From contig NZ_JAKOAV010000001.1 in the NCBI RefSeq assembly GCF_029478095.1, positions 62,001 through 126,000 on the forward strand: a stretch of DNA of 64,000 nucleotides, in the 5' to 3' direction. This stretch comes from Pelotomaculum isophthalicicum JI (lineage in GTDB: Bacteria > Bacillota > Desulfotomaculia > Desulfotomaculales > Pelotomaculaceae). The notes beneath the pieces were generated by a model that had not been told where the DNA came from, did no database searches, and saw only the letters and a program-made list of their open reading frames with translations. The stretch's first letter is position 1. Each line of letters begins with the position of its first letter. Of the stretch, positions 1 through 8,406 are shown piece by piece. Both the position numbers and the translations under genes were made by a program.

Positions 1-504
1 ATCGGCTTGTTTTTATGGGACCTGAAGTGGGAAATCGCCAGGGACGGAGATAAGCTGGTTTTTGTCGACACCATTGACACCGACTCGATCAGGGTGACCA
101 CCAAAGCGAATTATAATAATAAAGATTACTTTGTCAACTTCAATAAACAGTCGATGAGGGATTATTATAAAATCATGCATTCCCAGTGGTTCGAGGCTAC
201 GAAGTCGGCGAAAGCGGCGGCGCTGAAGTCCGGCAAGTCTTTCCTCGAGCATTTGCGGGCCGGGCAGGCGGAAGGCTATTATCCGGGTACGCCGCAAGTC
301 GACCGGAGATTTATCGATATTCAGGAAGATAAATTTAATACTTTGATCGCGTATATTTATGGACAGGCTACCTTGGACAGCACTATTGAAAAATATAATG
401 AAATCGGTCTGAAAGAAATCGGCTACTATGACGCGAACGGTGTTTTGGAAGAGTATGACAAGCTGAACGGAATGGGAGAAGAGACAGTAGTCAGGAGTCA
501 GTAG
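1..504 (+). CDS. purC: PurC-like SAICAR synthase, C-terminal part (cut by window start)
   Basis: The reading frame is already open at base 1, so the 5' part lies outside the window. The visible part reads LFLWDLKWEIARDGDKLVFV followed by a DTIDTDSIR-like stretch and FNKQSMRDYY. This fits the pattern of phosphoribosylaminoimidazole-succinocarboxamide synthase, where an acidic strand and a DE-x-x-PD-x-x-R-like segment precede an FDKQ-x-x-RDY segment. The enzyme would join CAIR and aspartate in purine synthesis. It is the first visible gene of a purC-purF-purM-purN-purH-purD run, which supports the call. The sequence is divergent from common bacterial PurC, so the name is an inference. The last residues (VVRSQ) and the TAG stop are supplied by the repeat element that starts near 484. 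Confidence 0.55.
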   Translation: MGLFLWDLKWEIARDGDKLVFVDTIDTDSIRVTTKANYNNKDYFVNFNKQSMRDYYKIMHSQWFEATKSAKAAALKSGKSFLEHLRAGQAEGYYPGTPQVDRRFIDIQEDKFNTLIAYIYGQATLDSTIEKYNEIGLKEIGYYDANGVLEEYDKLNGMGEETVVRSQ

Positions 505-704
505 TCAGTAGTCAGGAGTAAAGAATAGGGAGAAAGAAGCAAGGAGTCAGGAGATAGAGAAACAGGAGTCAGAATTCAGGAGATAAAATTCAGGGGACAG
601 TAGAAAGGAAAAAGAGGTCGGAAGCCAGGAGTTGGAATGAGTGAATGTGTTTAGCATCTTTTAATATTCTGAATACTGACTCCTGACTCCTGAGTACTTG
701 AATA
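484..704 (+). repeat. GGAGTCA/TGACTCC repeat element, copy A
   Basis: The left arm is a run of GTAGTCA and GGAGTCA units (about 485-520). Degenerate GGAGTCA-like units follow through about 640. The right arm is the complementary run GAATACTGACTCCTGACTCC (from 671). The left array provides the stop codon of the preceding PurC-like gene. No protein remnant is clear in the interior of this copy. The element fills the whole purC-purF gap. Confidence 0.85.
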
Positions 705-739
705 ATTAATTTTAATGACTGTGGGGAGTGGAGAGGAAA

Positions 740-2176
740 ATGGTGGAGGGATACATGAACGGCCCGGGTGAAGCCCCGGAAGGGGATAAACCCAGGGAGG
801 AGTGCGGCATCTTCGGTATCTACGGCCCTGGTCTTGACGTGGCCAGGCTCACTTACTACGGCCTGTACGCCCTGCAGCACCGGGGGCAGGAAAGCGCCGG
901 CATTGCCGTGGCCGACGGAAGGAAGATTTATCTTCAAAAAGACATGGGTCTGGTTTCCGAGGTGTTCAACCATGAAAAACTGAACGGTTTCCATGGACAT
1001 TTGGCCATTGGCCATGTGCGTTATTCCACGACCGGCACCAACAACCCGCTTAACGCCCAGCCGTTTGTCTATCATTCCTCGAGAGGCATGCTCGGGCTGG
1101 CCCACAACGGCAACCTGACCAATACTGCCGAACTCCGTTCCCTGTTGTATTCCGCCGGGTCGGTATTTCAATCCACCACCGACAGCGAAATTATTGTCAG
1201 CCTTATAGCCAAGTACAGCCAGGACAGCCTTGTTGACGCCATTAGAAAGAGTATGGCCGACATTAAGGGCGCGTATTCTTTGTTGATCCTTACCGGGAAA
1301 AAACTGATTGGAGTCCGCGATCCGCACGGCATCCGGCCCTTGTGCCTGGGCCGGCGCGGCAACGCGTATATTCTGGCGTCCGAGTCCTGTGCCCTGGACA
1401 CTGTCGGGGCGGAGCTGATCCGGGACGTGAAGCCCGGTGAAATCATTGTCATTGATGAGAACGGCTTGACTAGCCACATGATTTTTCAAAACGGCAGAAG
1501 GGCGCACTGTATTTTTGAATACATCTATTTTGCCCGGGCCGACAGCTGCATGGACGGCTTTAACATCAACAAGGTGCGCCGGGAAATGGGACGCCAGCTT
1601 GCCAGGGAGTACCCGGTCGAGGCCGACATGGTGATTCCCGTACCCGATTCAGGTATTGCCGCCGCCAGGGGTTTCGCAGCCGAATCGGGTATTCCTTTTG
1701 AAGAAGGCCTGATGAAAAACCGGTACATCGGGCGCACCTTCATTCAGCCCAGCCAGAGCATCCGGGACCTGGGGGTGAGGCTCAAGCTGAATCCCATCCG
1801 GGACGTGCTGGACGGCAAGCGGGTGGTCATGGTGGACGATTCAATCGTCCGGGGCACTACCAGCGGCAAAATTGTCAACATGCTGCGGGAGTGCGGCGTG
1901 AAAGGAGTCCACTTCTGCATCAGTTCCCCGCCGGTGATTAGACCTTGTTTTTACGGTATTGACATCTCGAGAGAGGATGAATTGATTGCCTGCCGGAAAC
2001 CCCTGCGAGGGATCAGGGAGTTTATCGGCGCGGACGGTCTTCATTATCTGAGCTTGGAAGGACTGCTGAATGTTTTCGGGGAGGAAAGGGATAATTTTTG
2101 CACCGGCTGTTTCAGCGGCAATTACCCTGTGGAAATCCCGAAGGCTTGCGAGCAGGACAAGTTTATCCTTGAGTGA
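740..2176 (+). CDS. purF: Amidophosphoribosyltransferase PurF, Fe-S type
   Basis: PurF catalyses the first committed step of purine synthesis, moving glutamine amide nitrogen onto PRPP. The N-terminal glutamine amidotransferase domain begins at EECGIFGIYG, where the Cys becomes the N-terminal nucleophile after removal of a propeptide of about 20 residues. Further landmarks are GHVRYSTTG, the PRPP loop VVMVDDSIVRGTT, and cysteines in AHCIFEYIYFARADS and in DNFCTGCFSG near the C-terminus. These cysteines fit the [4Fe-4S] ligands of the Bacillus subtilis type. The length from ATG 740 is about 478 aa, normal for the family. GTG 728 and ATG 755 are other possible starts; ATG 740 follows a GGAGAGG ribosome site. 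The gene sits in the pur operon. Confidence 0.96.
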   Translation: MVEGYMNGPGEAPEGDKPREECGIFGIYGPGLDVARLTYYGLYALQHRGQESAGIAVADGRKIYLQKDMGLVSEVFNHEKLNGFHGHLAIGHVRYSTTGTNNPLNAQPFVYHSSRGMLGLAHNGNLTNTAELRSLLYSAGSVFQSTTDSEIIVSLIAKYSQDSLVDAIRKSMADIKGAYSLLILTGKKLIGVRDPHGIRPLCLGRRGNAYILASESCALDTVGAELIRDVKPGEIIVIDENGLTSHMIFQNGRRAHCIFEYIYFARADSCMDGFNINKVRREMGRQLAREYPVEADMVIPVPDSGIAAARGFAAESGIPFEEGLMKNRYIGRTFIQPSQSIRDLGVRLKLNPIRDVLDGKRVVMVDDSIVRGTTSGKIVNMLRECGVKGVHFCISSPPVIRPCFYGIDISREDELIACRKPLRGIREFIGADGLHYLSLEGLLNVFGEERDNFCTGCFSGNYPVEIPKACEQDKFILE

Positions 2177-2226
2177 ACCATCAATCATCTCAATAAATTT
2201 CTGGACTTAAATTAGGGGGTTTTTTA

Positions 2227-3270
2227 ATGGCTGAGCAGAAGACAGGCCTGACCTACGCGGACGCGGGGGTGGATATCAAAGCTGGCGACGAGGCGGTGCG
2301 CCTGATGCGCGGCGCCGTGCGAAGCACTTTCCGGCCGGAGGTGCTGGCGGACATCGGCAGCTTCGGCGGCCTGTTTGCCTTGAATACCGCCAAGTACCGC
2401 GAGCCGGTGCTTGTCTCCGGGACGGACGGAGTCGGCACGAAGCTCAGGGTGGCCATGCTGACCGGCCGGCACAATACCATCGGCGTCGACGCGGTGGCCA
2501 TGTGTGTAAACGACATTTTGGCCCAGGGCGCCGAGCCGCTTTTCTTTCTGGACTACCTGGCTGTCGGCCGGCTGGTGCCGGAGAAGGTGGCGGATATCGT
2601 GGCCGGGGTGGCGGAGGGCTGTCGCCAGGCCGGCTGCTCCCTGATTGGCGGCGAGACGGCGGAAATGCCCGGTTTTTACGGCCCGGAAGAATATGACGTA
2701 GCGGGGTTCGCGGTAGGCGTGGTTGAACGCGGCAAGATTATTGACGGCCGCGGCATCGTTCCCGGCGACAAACTAATCGGCATCCCTTCGTCGGGTCTGC
2801 ACAGCAACGGGTACTCGCTGGCGCGGAAAGTGCTGCTCGACATTGCCGGTTACGGCGCGGATACCCGGCTGGAATCGCTGGGCCGCACTGTCGGTGAAGA
2901 AATGCTGGAGCCCACCAGGATTTATGTGCGCGCGGTATTGCCATTGCTGGAACGTTTCGGGATCAAGGGGCTGGCGCATATCACCGGGGGCGGGCTTACT
3001 GAGAATACCCCCCGGATTTTGCCGGACGGCACGGCGGTGCGGATTAGGATGGGTACTTGGCCGGTGCCTCCGGTGTTTGAGCTGATTGAGACAACTGGCA
3101 GGGTGGAGCAGGCTGAAATGCTGCGCACCTTCAATATGGGCATCGGTATGGTGGCTGTAGTTTCCGAAGGAGATGCCGGTGCAGTGATGGACGACCTGGC
3201 GGCCCGGGGCGAGCAAAGTTATTTGATTGGCGAAGTAGTAGAGGGGCAAGGGGTTAGGTATATTGGGTAG
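2227..3270 (+). CDS. purM: Phosphoribosylformylglycinamidine cyclo-ligase PurM
   Basis: PurM (AIR synthetase) closes the imidazole ring, converting FGAM to AIR with ATP. The 347-aa product has the family's usual length and starts at ATG behind an AGGGGG ribosome site. Recognisable segments are [15 protein letters not shown] at the N-terminus, [11 protein letters not shown], the [12 protein letters not shown] substrate loop, [13 protein letters not shown], and [16 protein letters not shown]. The gene follows purF by 50 bp. Its stop TAG is immediately part of the TAGGAGTCAG start of repeat copy B, so the repeat abuts the coding end. Confidence 0.97.
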   Translation: MAEQKTGLTYADAGVDIKAGDEAVRLMRGAVRSTFRPEVLADIGSFGGLFALNTAKYREPVLVSGTDGVGTKLRVAMLTGRHNTIGVDAVAMCVNDILAQGAEPLFFLDYLAVGRLVPEKVADIVAGVAEGCRQAGCSLIGGETAEMPGFYGPEEYDVAGFAVGVVERGKIIDGRGIVPGDKLIGIPSSGLHSNGYSLARKVLLDIAGYGADTRLESLGRTVGEEMLEPTRIYVRAVLPLLERFGIKGLAHITGGGLTENTPRILPDGTAVRIRMGTWPVPPVFELIETTGRVEQAEMLRTFNMGIGMVAVVSEGDAGAVMDDLAARGEQSYLIGEVVEGQGVRYIG

Positions 3271-3450
3271 GAGTCAGTAGTCAGTAGTCAGGAGTCAGAA
3301 GGTAGGGAACAGAAGATAGAAGACAGGAGTCAGGGGCTGGAATGAGAGAAGCGGCGAAAACATTTGAAGACTTACTGGTGTGGCAAAAGGCGCATTTGTT
3401 CGTGCTTGCGGTTTTATTCTGACTCCTGACTTCTGACTCCTGACTCCTGA
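3268..3450 (+). repeat. GGAGTCA/TGACTCC repeat element, copy B (with S23-like ORF remnant)
   Basis: The left array is GGAGTCAGTAGTCAGTAGTC and further units from 3270. The right array, TGACTCCTGACTTCTGACTC and onward, runs from about 3419 to 3450. Between them lies the start of a four-helix-bundle protein gene (3342-3422). This is the clearest copy in the window because it keeps both arms and a readable protein fragment. It separates purM from purN, and the purN ribosome site begins directly after the right arm. Confidence 0.88.
3342..3422 (+). pseudogene. Remnant of a four-helix-bundle (S23/IVP family) gene
   Basis: An ATG opens a 26-codon frame reading MREAAKTFEDLLVWQKAH followed by LFVLAVLF and a stop. 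The block KTFEDLLVWQKAH matches the usual N-terminal signature of the 23S rRNA intervening-sequence four-helix-bundle family (F-x-DL-x-VWQKAHELV), whose members are about 115-130 aa. Here the frame runs into the right repeat arm after about 26 residues, so most of the gene has been deleted. It is unlikely to make a functional protein. Confidence 0.7.
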
Positions 3451-3467
3451 AGAAAGGGGTGCGAGAT

Positions 3468-4091
3468 TTGGGCAAGTTGCGCCTGGGTGTGCTGGCCTCC
3501 GGGCGGGGGTCCAATCTTCAGGCTATCATGGATGCTGCCGCCGCCGGTAAAATAGGCGCGGAGGTGGCGGTCGTAATAAGTGATCACAGCGACGCATACG
3601 CTCTGGAGCGGGCGCGGCAACGCGGCATTCCGGCCGAGTTCGTCAATCCGAAAAGTTTCGGCTCAAAGGAAAAGTACGAAGAAGTAATCGTTGAACTACT
3701 GAAGCGGCACGGGGTAGAATTGGTATGTCTGGCCGGCTACATGCTGGTGGTCGGCGCTGTCATGCTGAACGCTTTTCCGGATAAAATCCTGAACATTCAT
3801 CCGGCTTTGTTGCCTGCTTTCCAGGGATTGCACGGGCAGGAACAAGCATGGCGGTACGGGGTGAAATTCAGCGGCTGCACTGTTCATTTTGTAGACGAGG
3901 GGGTCGATACCGGCCCGATTATCATTCAGGCGGTTGTGCCGGTGCTGGATGACGACACGGCTGACACGCTGGCCGCCCGCATCCTTGAGCAGGAACATTT
4001 AATATACCCGGAGGCTATTAAACGGTTTGCCGAAGGCCGGCTGAAGATTGTGGGCAGAAAAGTATTTACAAAGAAATTAAGTAGTACTTAG
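3468..4091 (+). CDS. purN: Phosphoribosylglycinamide formyltransferase PurN
   Basis: PurN transfers a formyl group from 10-formyl-THF to GAR. The N-terminal LGVLASGRGSNLQAIMDA is the substrate-binding loop. The catalytic Asn-His is in LNIHPALLPAFQG, and the essential Asp is in HFVDEGVDTGPI. The length is about 207 aa, as expected. A GTG at 3459 is in frame but overlaps the AGAAAGGGG ribosome site, so TTG 3468 (MGKLRLGV) is preferred. The stop codon TAG at 4089 again forms the first bases of the next repeat copy. Confidence 0.95.
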   Translation: MGKLRLGVLASGRGSNLQAIMDAAAAGKIGAEVAVVISDHSDAYALERARQRGIPAEFVNPKSFGSKEKYEEVIVELLKRHGVELVCLAGYMLVVGAVMLNAFPDKILNIHPALLPAFQGLHGQEQAWRYGVKFSGCTVHFVDEGVDTGPIIIQAVVPVLDDDTADTLAARILEQEHLIYPEAIKRFAEGRLKIVGRKVFTKKLSST

Positions 4092-4167
4092 GAGTCAGTA
4101 GTCAGAATAAAAAACATTCTTTTGTCTTAAAAATATTCTGAATTCTGACTCCTGAATTCTGAGTACC
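4089..4167 (+). repeat. GGAGTCA/TGACTCC repeat element, copy C (short)
   Basis: A short copy of about 79 bp. The left arm is GGAGTCAGTAGTCAGAAT, a short AT-rich middle follows, and the right arm is ATTCTGACTCCTGAATTCTG ending near AGTACCT. The arms are complementary and could fold into a hairpin in the pur mRNA between purN and purH. No protein remnant remains. Confidence 0.82.
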
Positions 4168-4196
4168 TAAATTAATTAATCACAGGAGGAGCTAAT

Positions 4197-4787
4197 ATGC
4201 CTGTTAAACGAGCATTGGTTAGCGTTTCAAATAAAGCCGGAGTGGTTGAGTTCGCCCGGGGGCTGGCCGGCCTGGGGATAGAAATCGTGTCGACCGGGGG
4301 CACGTTGAAAACACTCCGGGAGGCGGGCGTCCCGGTTACATATATTTCAGATGTTACTGGTTTTCCGGAAATTTTAGACGGGCGGGTGAAGACACTGCAC
4401 CCTAACGTGCATGGCGGCATCCTGGCCTTGCGTAACGAGGATCACCTCGGCCAGCTGAAAAAGCACGATATTACACCAATCGATCTGGTGGCGGTGAATC
4501 TTTACCCTTTCCGCGAAACTGTCGCCAAGCCCGGTGTAACCCTGGAAGAAGCGATTGAAAACATAGATATCGGCGGTCCGACCATGGTCCGCTCGGCGGC
4601 TAAAAACTACCAACATGTGCTGATCGTGGTCAACCCGGAACGTTATGATGAAGTCCTCGGCGCCTTGCGCCAGGGCGAGCCGGACGCCGGGTTGAGAATG
4701 GCTCTGGCCCTGGAGGCGTTTTCCCACACGGCTGCCTATGACGCCGCTATTACCGCCTACCTGGAAGGGCTGAGGGCAAAGGAGTGA
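4197..4787 (+). CDS. purH: IMP cyclohydrolase (PurH N-terminal domain only)
   Basis: The product is the IMP cyclohydrolase half of Pur[21 protein letters not shown], the STGGT loop, [20 protein letters not shown] and VAVNLYPF are all present. It ends at 196 aa, whereas bifunctional PurH is about 510 aa. The AICAR formyltransferase domain is not encoded downstream, because purD starts 7 bp after the stop. The transformylase step must come from a separate gene not in this window, possibly upstream of base 1. The start ATG has a strong AGGAGGAG site. No frameshift remnant of the missing domain is seen, so this looks like a natural single-domain protein. Confidence 0.93.
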   Translation: MPVKRALVSVSNKAGVVEFARGLAGLGIEIVSTGGTLKTLREAGVPVTYISDVTGFPEILDGRVKTLHPNVHGGILALRNEDHLGQLKKHDITPIDLVAVNLYPFRETVAKPGVTLEEAIENIDIGGPTMVRSAAKNYQHVLIVVNPERYDEVLGALRQGEPDAGLRMALALEAFSHTAAYDAAITAYLEGLRAKE

Positions 4788-4793
4788 AATGAT

Positions 4794-6065
4794 ATGAAAG
4801 TGCTGGTAGTCGGCGGCGGCGGGCGCGAGCACGCCCTGGTCTGGAAGCTCAGCCAAAGCCCCCGCGTCGCGGAAATATACTGTGCTCCGGGCAATGCCGG
4901 CATTGCCCGCCTGGCCGCTTGCGTGAATATTAGCGCCGAGGATATTCCATCCCTGCTGGCTTTCGCCCGGGAAAAGGCCGTCGACCTGACTCTGGTAGGC
5001 CCTGAGGCGCCCCTGACCGCCGGGATCGTGGACGAGTTCCAGAATGCCGGCTTGAAAGTATTCGGACCGTCCCAGGCCGCGGCGGAAATTGAGGGAAGCA
5101 AGGTTTTCGCCAAGGACATTATGGCAAAATACAACATACCGACCGCCCGCTACGCTGTTTTTACCGACCCCGCTGAAGCCTCCGCTTATATCCAAAAAAC
5201 CGGTGTGCCGTGCGTGCTCAAAGCGGACGGGCTGGCTGCCGGCAAGGGTGTTATTATCGCGAATGACATGCAAACGGCTTTAGCCGCGGTGCGCTCAATC
5301 ATGGTGGAACGGGATTTCGGAGAGGCGGGCGCGCGGCTGGTGGTGGAAGAGTGCCTGACCGGCGAGGAGGTCAGCATTCTTGCTTTTACGGACGGCGACA
5401 CGGTTGTTCCGATGGTATCGTCGCAGGATCACAAGCGGGCCTTTGACAATGACGAAGGGCCGAACACCGGCGGCATGGGAGCCTACGCCCCGGCGCCGGT
5501 CTATACGCCGGAAGTGGCCCGGCGGGCCATGGAAGAGATTCTTGTTCCGATGATCCGCGCTCTTAAAGCTGAGGGACGGACCTACCGGGGGGTTATCTAC
5601 GCCGGATTGATGGTTAGCGGCGGGGAGCCGAAAGTGCTTGAATTCAACGTCCGCTTCGGCGACCCGGAGGCGCAGCCGGTGCTTAGCCTGCTGGAAACCG
5701 ACCTGGTGGAGATCATGGAAGCCGTGCTGGAAAACCGCCTGGATCAGATCGAGATCAAGTGGAAACCCCAGGCCTCAATCTGCGTGGTGCTGGCCTCGGG
5801 CGGCTATCCCGGTTCCTACGGAAAAGGGAACGTTATTCACGGTTTGGATGAAGTCCCCGGTGACATTATGGTGTTTCACGCCGGGACGGCGGAAAAAGAC
5901 GGGAAAATCGTCACCTCCGGGGGCAGGGTGCTGGGCGTGACCGCCACAGGTCCGGATATTCCCGCGGCGATAAACAAAGCTTATGAGGCCGTGGGGAAGA
6001 TCTGGTTTGACGGAATCCACTACAGGCGTGACATAGGGCGAAAAGCGCTGGACCGGGTACGGTGA
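4794..6065 (+). CDS. purD: Phosphoribosylamine-glycine ligase PurD
   Basis: PurD (GAR synthetase) joins glycine to phosphoribosylamine using ATP. The 423-aa product begins KVLVVGGGGREHALVWKL, then shows the ATP-grasp elements VLKADGLAAGKGV and SSQDHKRAFDNDEGPNTGGM, the YAGLMV segment and the metal-binding EFNVRFGDPEAQ. Length and domain order are normal. The ribosome site overlaps the end of purH, so the two are translated as a coupled pair. It is the last gene of the pur operon and is followed by a hairpin terminator. Confidence 0.97.
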   Translation: MKVLVVGGGGREHALVWKLSQSPRVAEIYCAPGNAGIARLAACVNISAEDIPSLLAFAREKAVDLTLVGPEAPLTAGIVDEFQNAGLKVFGPSQAAAEIEGSKVFAKDIMAKYNIPTARYAVFTDPAEASAYIQKTGVPCVLKADGLAAGKGVIIANDMQTALAAVRSIMVERDFGEAGARLVVEECLTGEEVSILAFTDGDTVVPMVSSQDHKRAFDNDEGPNTGGMGAYAPAPVYTPEVARRAMEEILVPMIRALKAEGRTYRGVIYAGLMVSGGEPKVLEFNVRFGDPEAQPVLSLLETDLVEIMEAVLENRLDQIEIKWKPQASICVVLASGGYPGSYGKGNVIHGLDEVPGDIMVFHAGTAEKDGKIVTSGGRVLGVTATGPDIPAAINKAYEAVGKIWFDGIHYRRDIGRKALDRVR

Positions 6066-6097
6066 GTTGTAAAAACTTACAGCAGATATAAATTATA

Positions 6098-6130
6098 CAA
6101 GGGCCAACTTTTTAATAAAGTGGGCCCTTG
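6098..6130. terminator. Bidirectional hairpin terminator after purD
   Basis: A near-perfect 14-bp inverted repeat CAAGGGCCAACTTT / AAAGTGGGCCCTTG (one mismatch) with a loop of about 5 nt. It lies between purD (+) and the converging toxin gene (-), so it can serve both strands. Confidence 0.7.
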
Positions 6131-6137
6131 CCCGTAG

Positions 6138-6431
6138 CTATTTTATATACTTTTTTACAGCATCCCAAAAGTTTTCTCTAGTTCCTGCCATTATAACTAC
6201 TAGGACTTCACCCTTCCCGTTTTCCGCAAGATAGTATGCAAGTTCGTAATTTACTCCGTTGTGAAAAATATCATAGCCCCAGATACCAGCTAAATCTCCG
6301 GATTTTCTGTCTCCAACATAAGGATCCAGCCGAATCTTTATTATTGCATCACGATACTTTCTTTTTAAATATTTGTCCTTAAGTTTCTTAAGGTATCTTT
6401 CAGCCGGATTCAAGAATACAATTGGAAGCAT
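6138..6431 (-). CDS. RelE/ParE-like toxin
   Basis: A 97-aa basic protein beginning MLPIVFLNPAERYLKKLKDK, with a central GIWGYDIFHNGVNYELAYYL segment and a C-terminal VLVVIMAGTRENFWDAVKKY. Size, the repeated Lys-rich helix and the beta-rich centre fit the RelE/ParE superfamily, whose members are mRNA interferases or gyrase poisons. It starts one base after the stop of an AbrB-domain gene, the usual toxin-antitoxin layout with antitoxin first. The exact family and target cannot be set from sequence alone. Base composition is more AT-rich than the neighbouring pur genes, consistent with gain by transfer. Confidence 0.65.
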   Translation of the reverse strand: MLPIVFLNPAERYLKKLKDKYLKRKYRDAIIKIRLDPYVGDRKSGDLAGIWGYDIFHNGVNYELAYYLAENGKGEVLVVIMAGTRENFWDAVKKYIK

Positions 6432-6432
6432 A

Positions 6433-6813
6433 CTAGTCCTCCAAGTCAGCGAAGATCTCTTTCATTTTTACATCCCCAGAACCTTTAAGATTGTTAGCTG
6501 CGGATTGCGCTTCTTCTATCATTTTCTCAATGGCAGGTCTTACTTGTGTACGAATTATTTTAAATTGTTCAAGCAGTTGAGGTCCTTCGTAGCCTTTGTT
6601 AATAAGTTCCTCTAAAATTTCCTCAGCAAATTCTGTTTCTCTACGAACTGGACGAATGATGATTGCTGAATTAGTCATGATGCATTCAACTTCTTCGCGA
6701 ATATTAAGCTTTTCAAAAAATTTTTGTGGTATAGTAATCTGTCTTTTTTTAGAAACACTAATTCTTTTAATTTCCATAGGAGCATACCCCGTATATAAAG
6801 CGTCTACTGACAT
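6433..6813 (-). CDS. AbrB/SpoVT-domain antitoxin-like protein
   Basis: A 126-aa protein. Residues about 13-57 form a swapped-hairpin AbrB DNA-binding domain (ISVSKKRQITIPQKFFEKLN, then ECIMTNSAIIIRPV). The C-terminal half is a charged helical tail (ETEFAEEILEELINKGYEGP) of the kind that wraps a toxin. It precedes the RelE-like gene by one base, so translation is probably coupled. The start has an AGGAGA ribosome site. By analogy such antitoxins repress their own promoter, which would lie at about 6814-6900. Confidence 0.7.
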   Translation of the reverse strand: MSVDALYTGYAPMEIKRISVSKKRQITIPQKFFEKLNIREEVECIMTNSAIIIRPVRRETEFAEEILEELINKGYEGPQLLEQFKIIRTQVRPAIEKMIEEAQSAANNLKGSGDVKMKEIFADLED

Positions 6814-7022
6814 ATTATATGATCTCCTCTCAGCAAATATACTTTGTATCCTTGTTTCTTGGTTTCCTTGTTAATAGTATATCATGGATACGATAAAATC
6901 GCATGTCAAATTTGCAATCCTCTTTGGTAATCGGGTAGAATCGGAGTAATAGCAAAAACATTTTGTGGATTTGCCACGGAGTGAGTTATAATTTATTGGA
7001 ATCATACGATGGGAGATAAGCG

Positions 7023-8372
7023 ATGACCAAGTACTATCAACCTCAGACATATCAAATAATCACTTTCGGCTGTCAGATGAATGAGTACGACTCGGAGGTG
7101 CTGGCAGGTGTGCTGGACGGCATGGGTTTCACCCAGGCAAACGGGGTTGACTGCGCCGACATCGTGCTTTTAAATACTTGCTGTGTCCGTGAAACCGCCG
7201 AAAATAAAGTTTTTTCGTTGCTGGGTCGCCTGCGGCGCCTGAAAAAAGAAAAGCCCGGCATGATTATCGGCGTGAGCGGCTGCATGTCCCAGCAGGAAGG
7301 CATGGCTGCGAGAATCAGGCAGGGGTTTCCGCATGTCGACCTGATTCTTGGAACGGGCGGCGCCTGCCAACTCCCGGATCTGATCGGGAGGGTGATTGAG
7401 CGCAGGAGCCCTGTTCTGGCAGTCCGGCCAGGCATTGACGGAATTGTGGAAAACCTCCCGGTGAGAAGAAAAGAAGGCATTCGCGCCTGGGTCGCGATAA
7501 TGTACGGGTGTAATAATTTTTGCACGTATTGTATCGTTCCTTATGTTCGTGGGAGGGAGCGAAGCCGCCGTCCGGGGGATATACTGGAAGAAATTGATAG
7601 ACTGGGGCGGGAAGGTTTCAAAGAAGTGGTTTTACTCGGTCAGAATGTTAATTCCTACGGCAAAGACCTGGATGATACCATAGACTTTGCCGGTTTGCTG
7701 AAAAAATTAGATAAATATGAAGGGAATAACGGCGTTAGCCGGATACGTTATATGACCTCCCACCCCCGCGACTTTTCCGACCGGTTGATTGAGACAATTG
7801 TCGCTTCGGATAAGGTGTGCGAGCATTTTCACCTGCCGGTGCAAGCGGGAAGCAACCGCGTATTGAAAAAGATGAACCGGGGTTATAGCCGGGAACATTA
7901 CCTGGAGCTTGTGGGAAAAATAAAGTCGAGTATACCTACTGCCTCAATAACCACCGATATCATGGTCGGGTTCCCAGGAGAAGATGAAAAAGATTTCGAG
8001 GATACTCTTGACTTAGCGCGGCAGGCCAGATTTGACAGCGCGTATACTTTTATCTACAACACCCGGCCGGGGACACCGGCGGCATCCCTGGAGGGGCAGG
8101 TGCCGGAAGAGGTTAAAAAGGCGCGCATCCAGGAGTTGATCAAACTGCAAAACAAGATCAGCCTGGAAAGAAACCGGGAAGAAGAGGGGCGGGAACAGGA
8201 AGTGCTGGTTGAGGGAGAAAGCAAAACCAGGCCGGGCATGCTGGCCGGGAAGAACAGGGGCAATAAAACGGTCATTTTCCCGGGTGGCAAGGAACTCATC
8301 GGTCGCACCGTCCGGGTGTTAATTACCGAGTCGCATCTAGCCCACCTGGCCGGCCGGCAATTACCTCATTAG
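7023..8372 (+). CDS. miaB: tRNA 2-methylthio-N6-dimethylallyladenosine synthase MiaB
   Basis: MiaB is a radical-SAM methylthiotransferase that converts i6A37 to ms2i6A37 in tRNAs. The N-terminal UPF0004 domain has its three cluster cysteines in [23 protein letters not shown] and VSGCMSQ. The radical-SAM motif CNNFCTYC (Cys-x3-Cys-x2-Cys) follows within [28 protein letters not shown]-binding domain closes the protein ([20 protein letters not shown]). The 449-aa length is normal. The partner enzyme miaA is encoded about 11 kb downstream. A GGGAGATAAG ribosome site precedes the ATG. Confidence 0.97.
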   Translation: MTKYYQPQTYQIITFGCQMNEYDSEVLAGVLDGMGFTQANGVDCADIVLLNTCCVRETAENKVFSLLGRLRRLKKEKPGMIIGVSGCMSQQEGMAARIRQGFPHVDLILGTGGACQLPDLIGRVIERRSPVLAVRPGIDGIVENLPVRRKEGIRAWVAIMYGCNNFCTYCIVPYVRGRERSRRPGDILEEIDRLGREGFKEVVLLGQNVNSYGKDLDDTIDFAGLLKKLDKYEGNNGVSRIRYMTSHPRDFSDRLIETIVASDKVCEHFHLPVQAGSNRVLKKMNRGYSREHYLELVGKIKSSIPTASITTDIMVGFPGEDEKDFEDTLDLARQARFDSAYTFIYNTRPGTPAASLEGQVPEEVKKARIQELIKLQNKISLERNREEEGREQEVLVEGESKTRPGMLAGKNRGNKTVIFPGGKELIGRTVRVLITESHLAHLAGRQLPH

Positions 8373-8406
8373 ACATACACTGCCTTAAAATCAGGAGGTT
8401 CATGTC

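Noticed and set aside
485-704. GGAGTCA arrays as a CRISPR array
   Set aside because: Units are only 7 bp, directly tandem, with no spacers and no cas genes nearby.
590-1507. Long minus-strand open frame opposite purF
   Set aside because: It lies entirely across the conserved purF frame and encodes no recognisable motif; it is a shadow of the high-GC gene.
4374-5273. Long minus-strand open frame opposite purH and purD
   Set aside because: It spans two conserved genes on the other strand, and its protein shows no family features.
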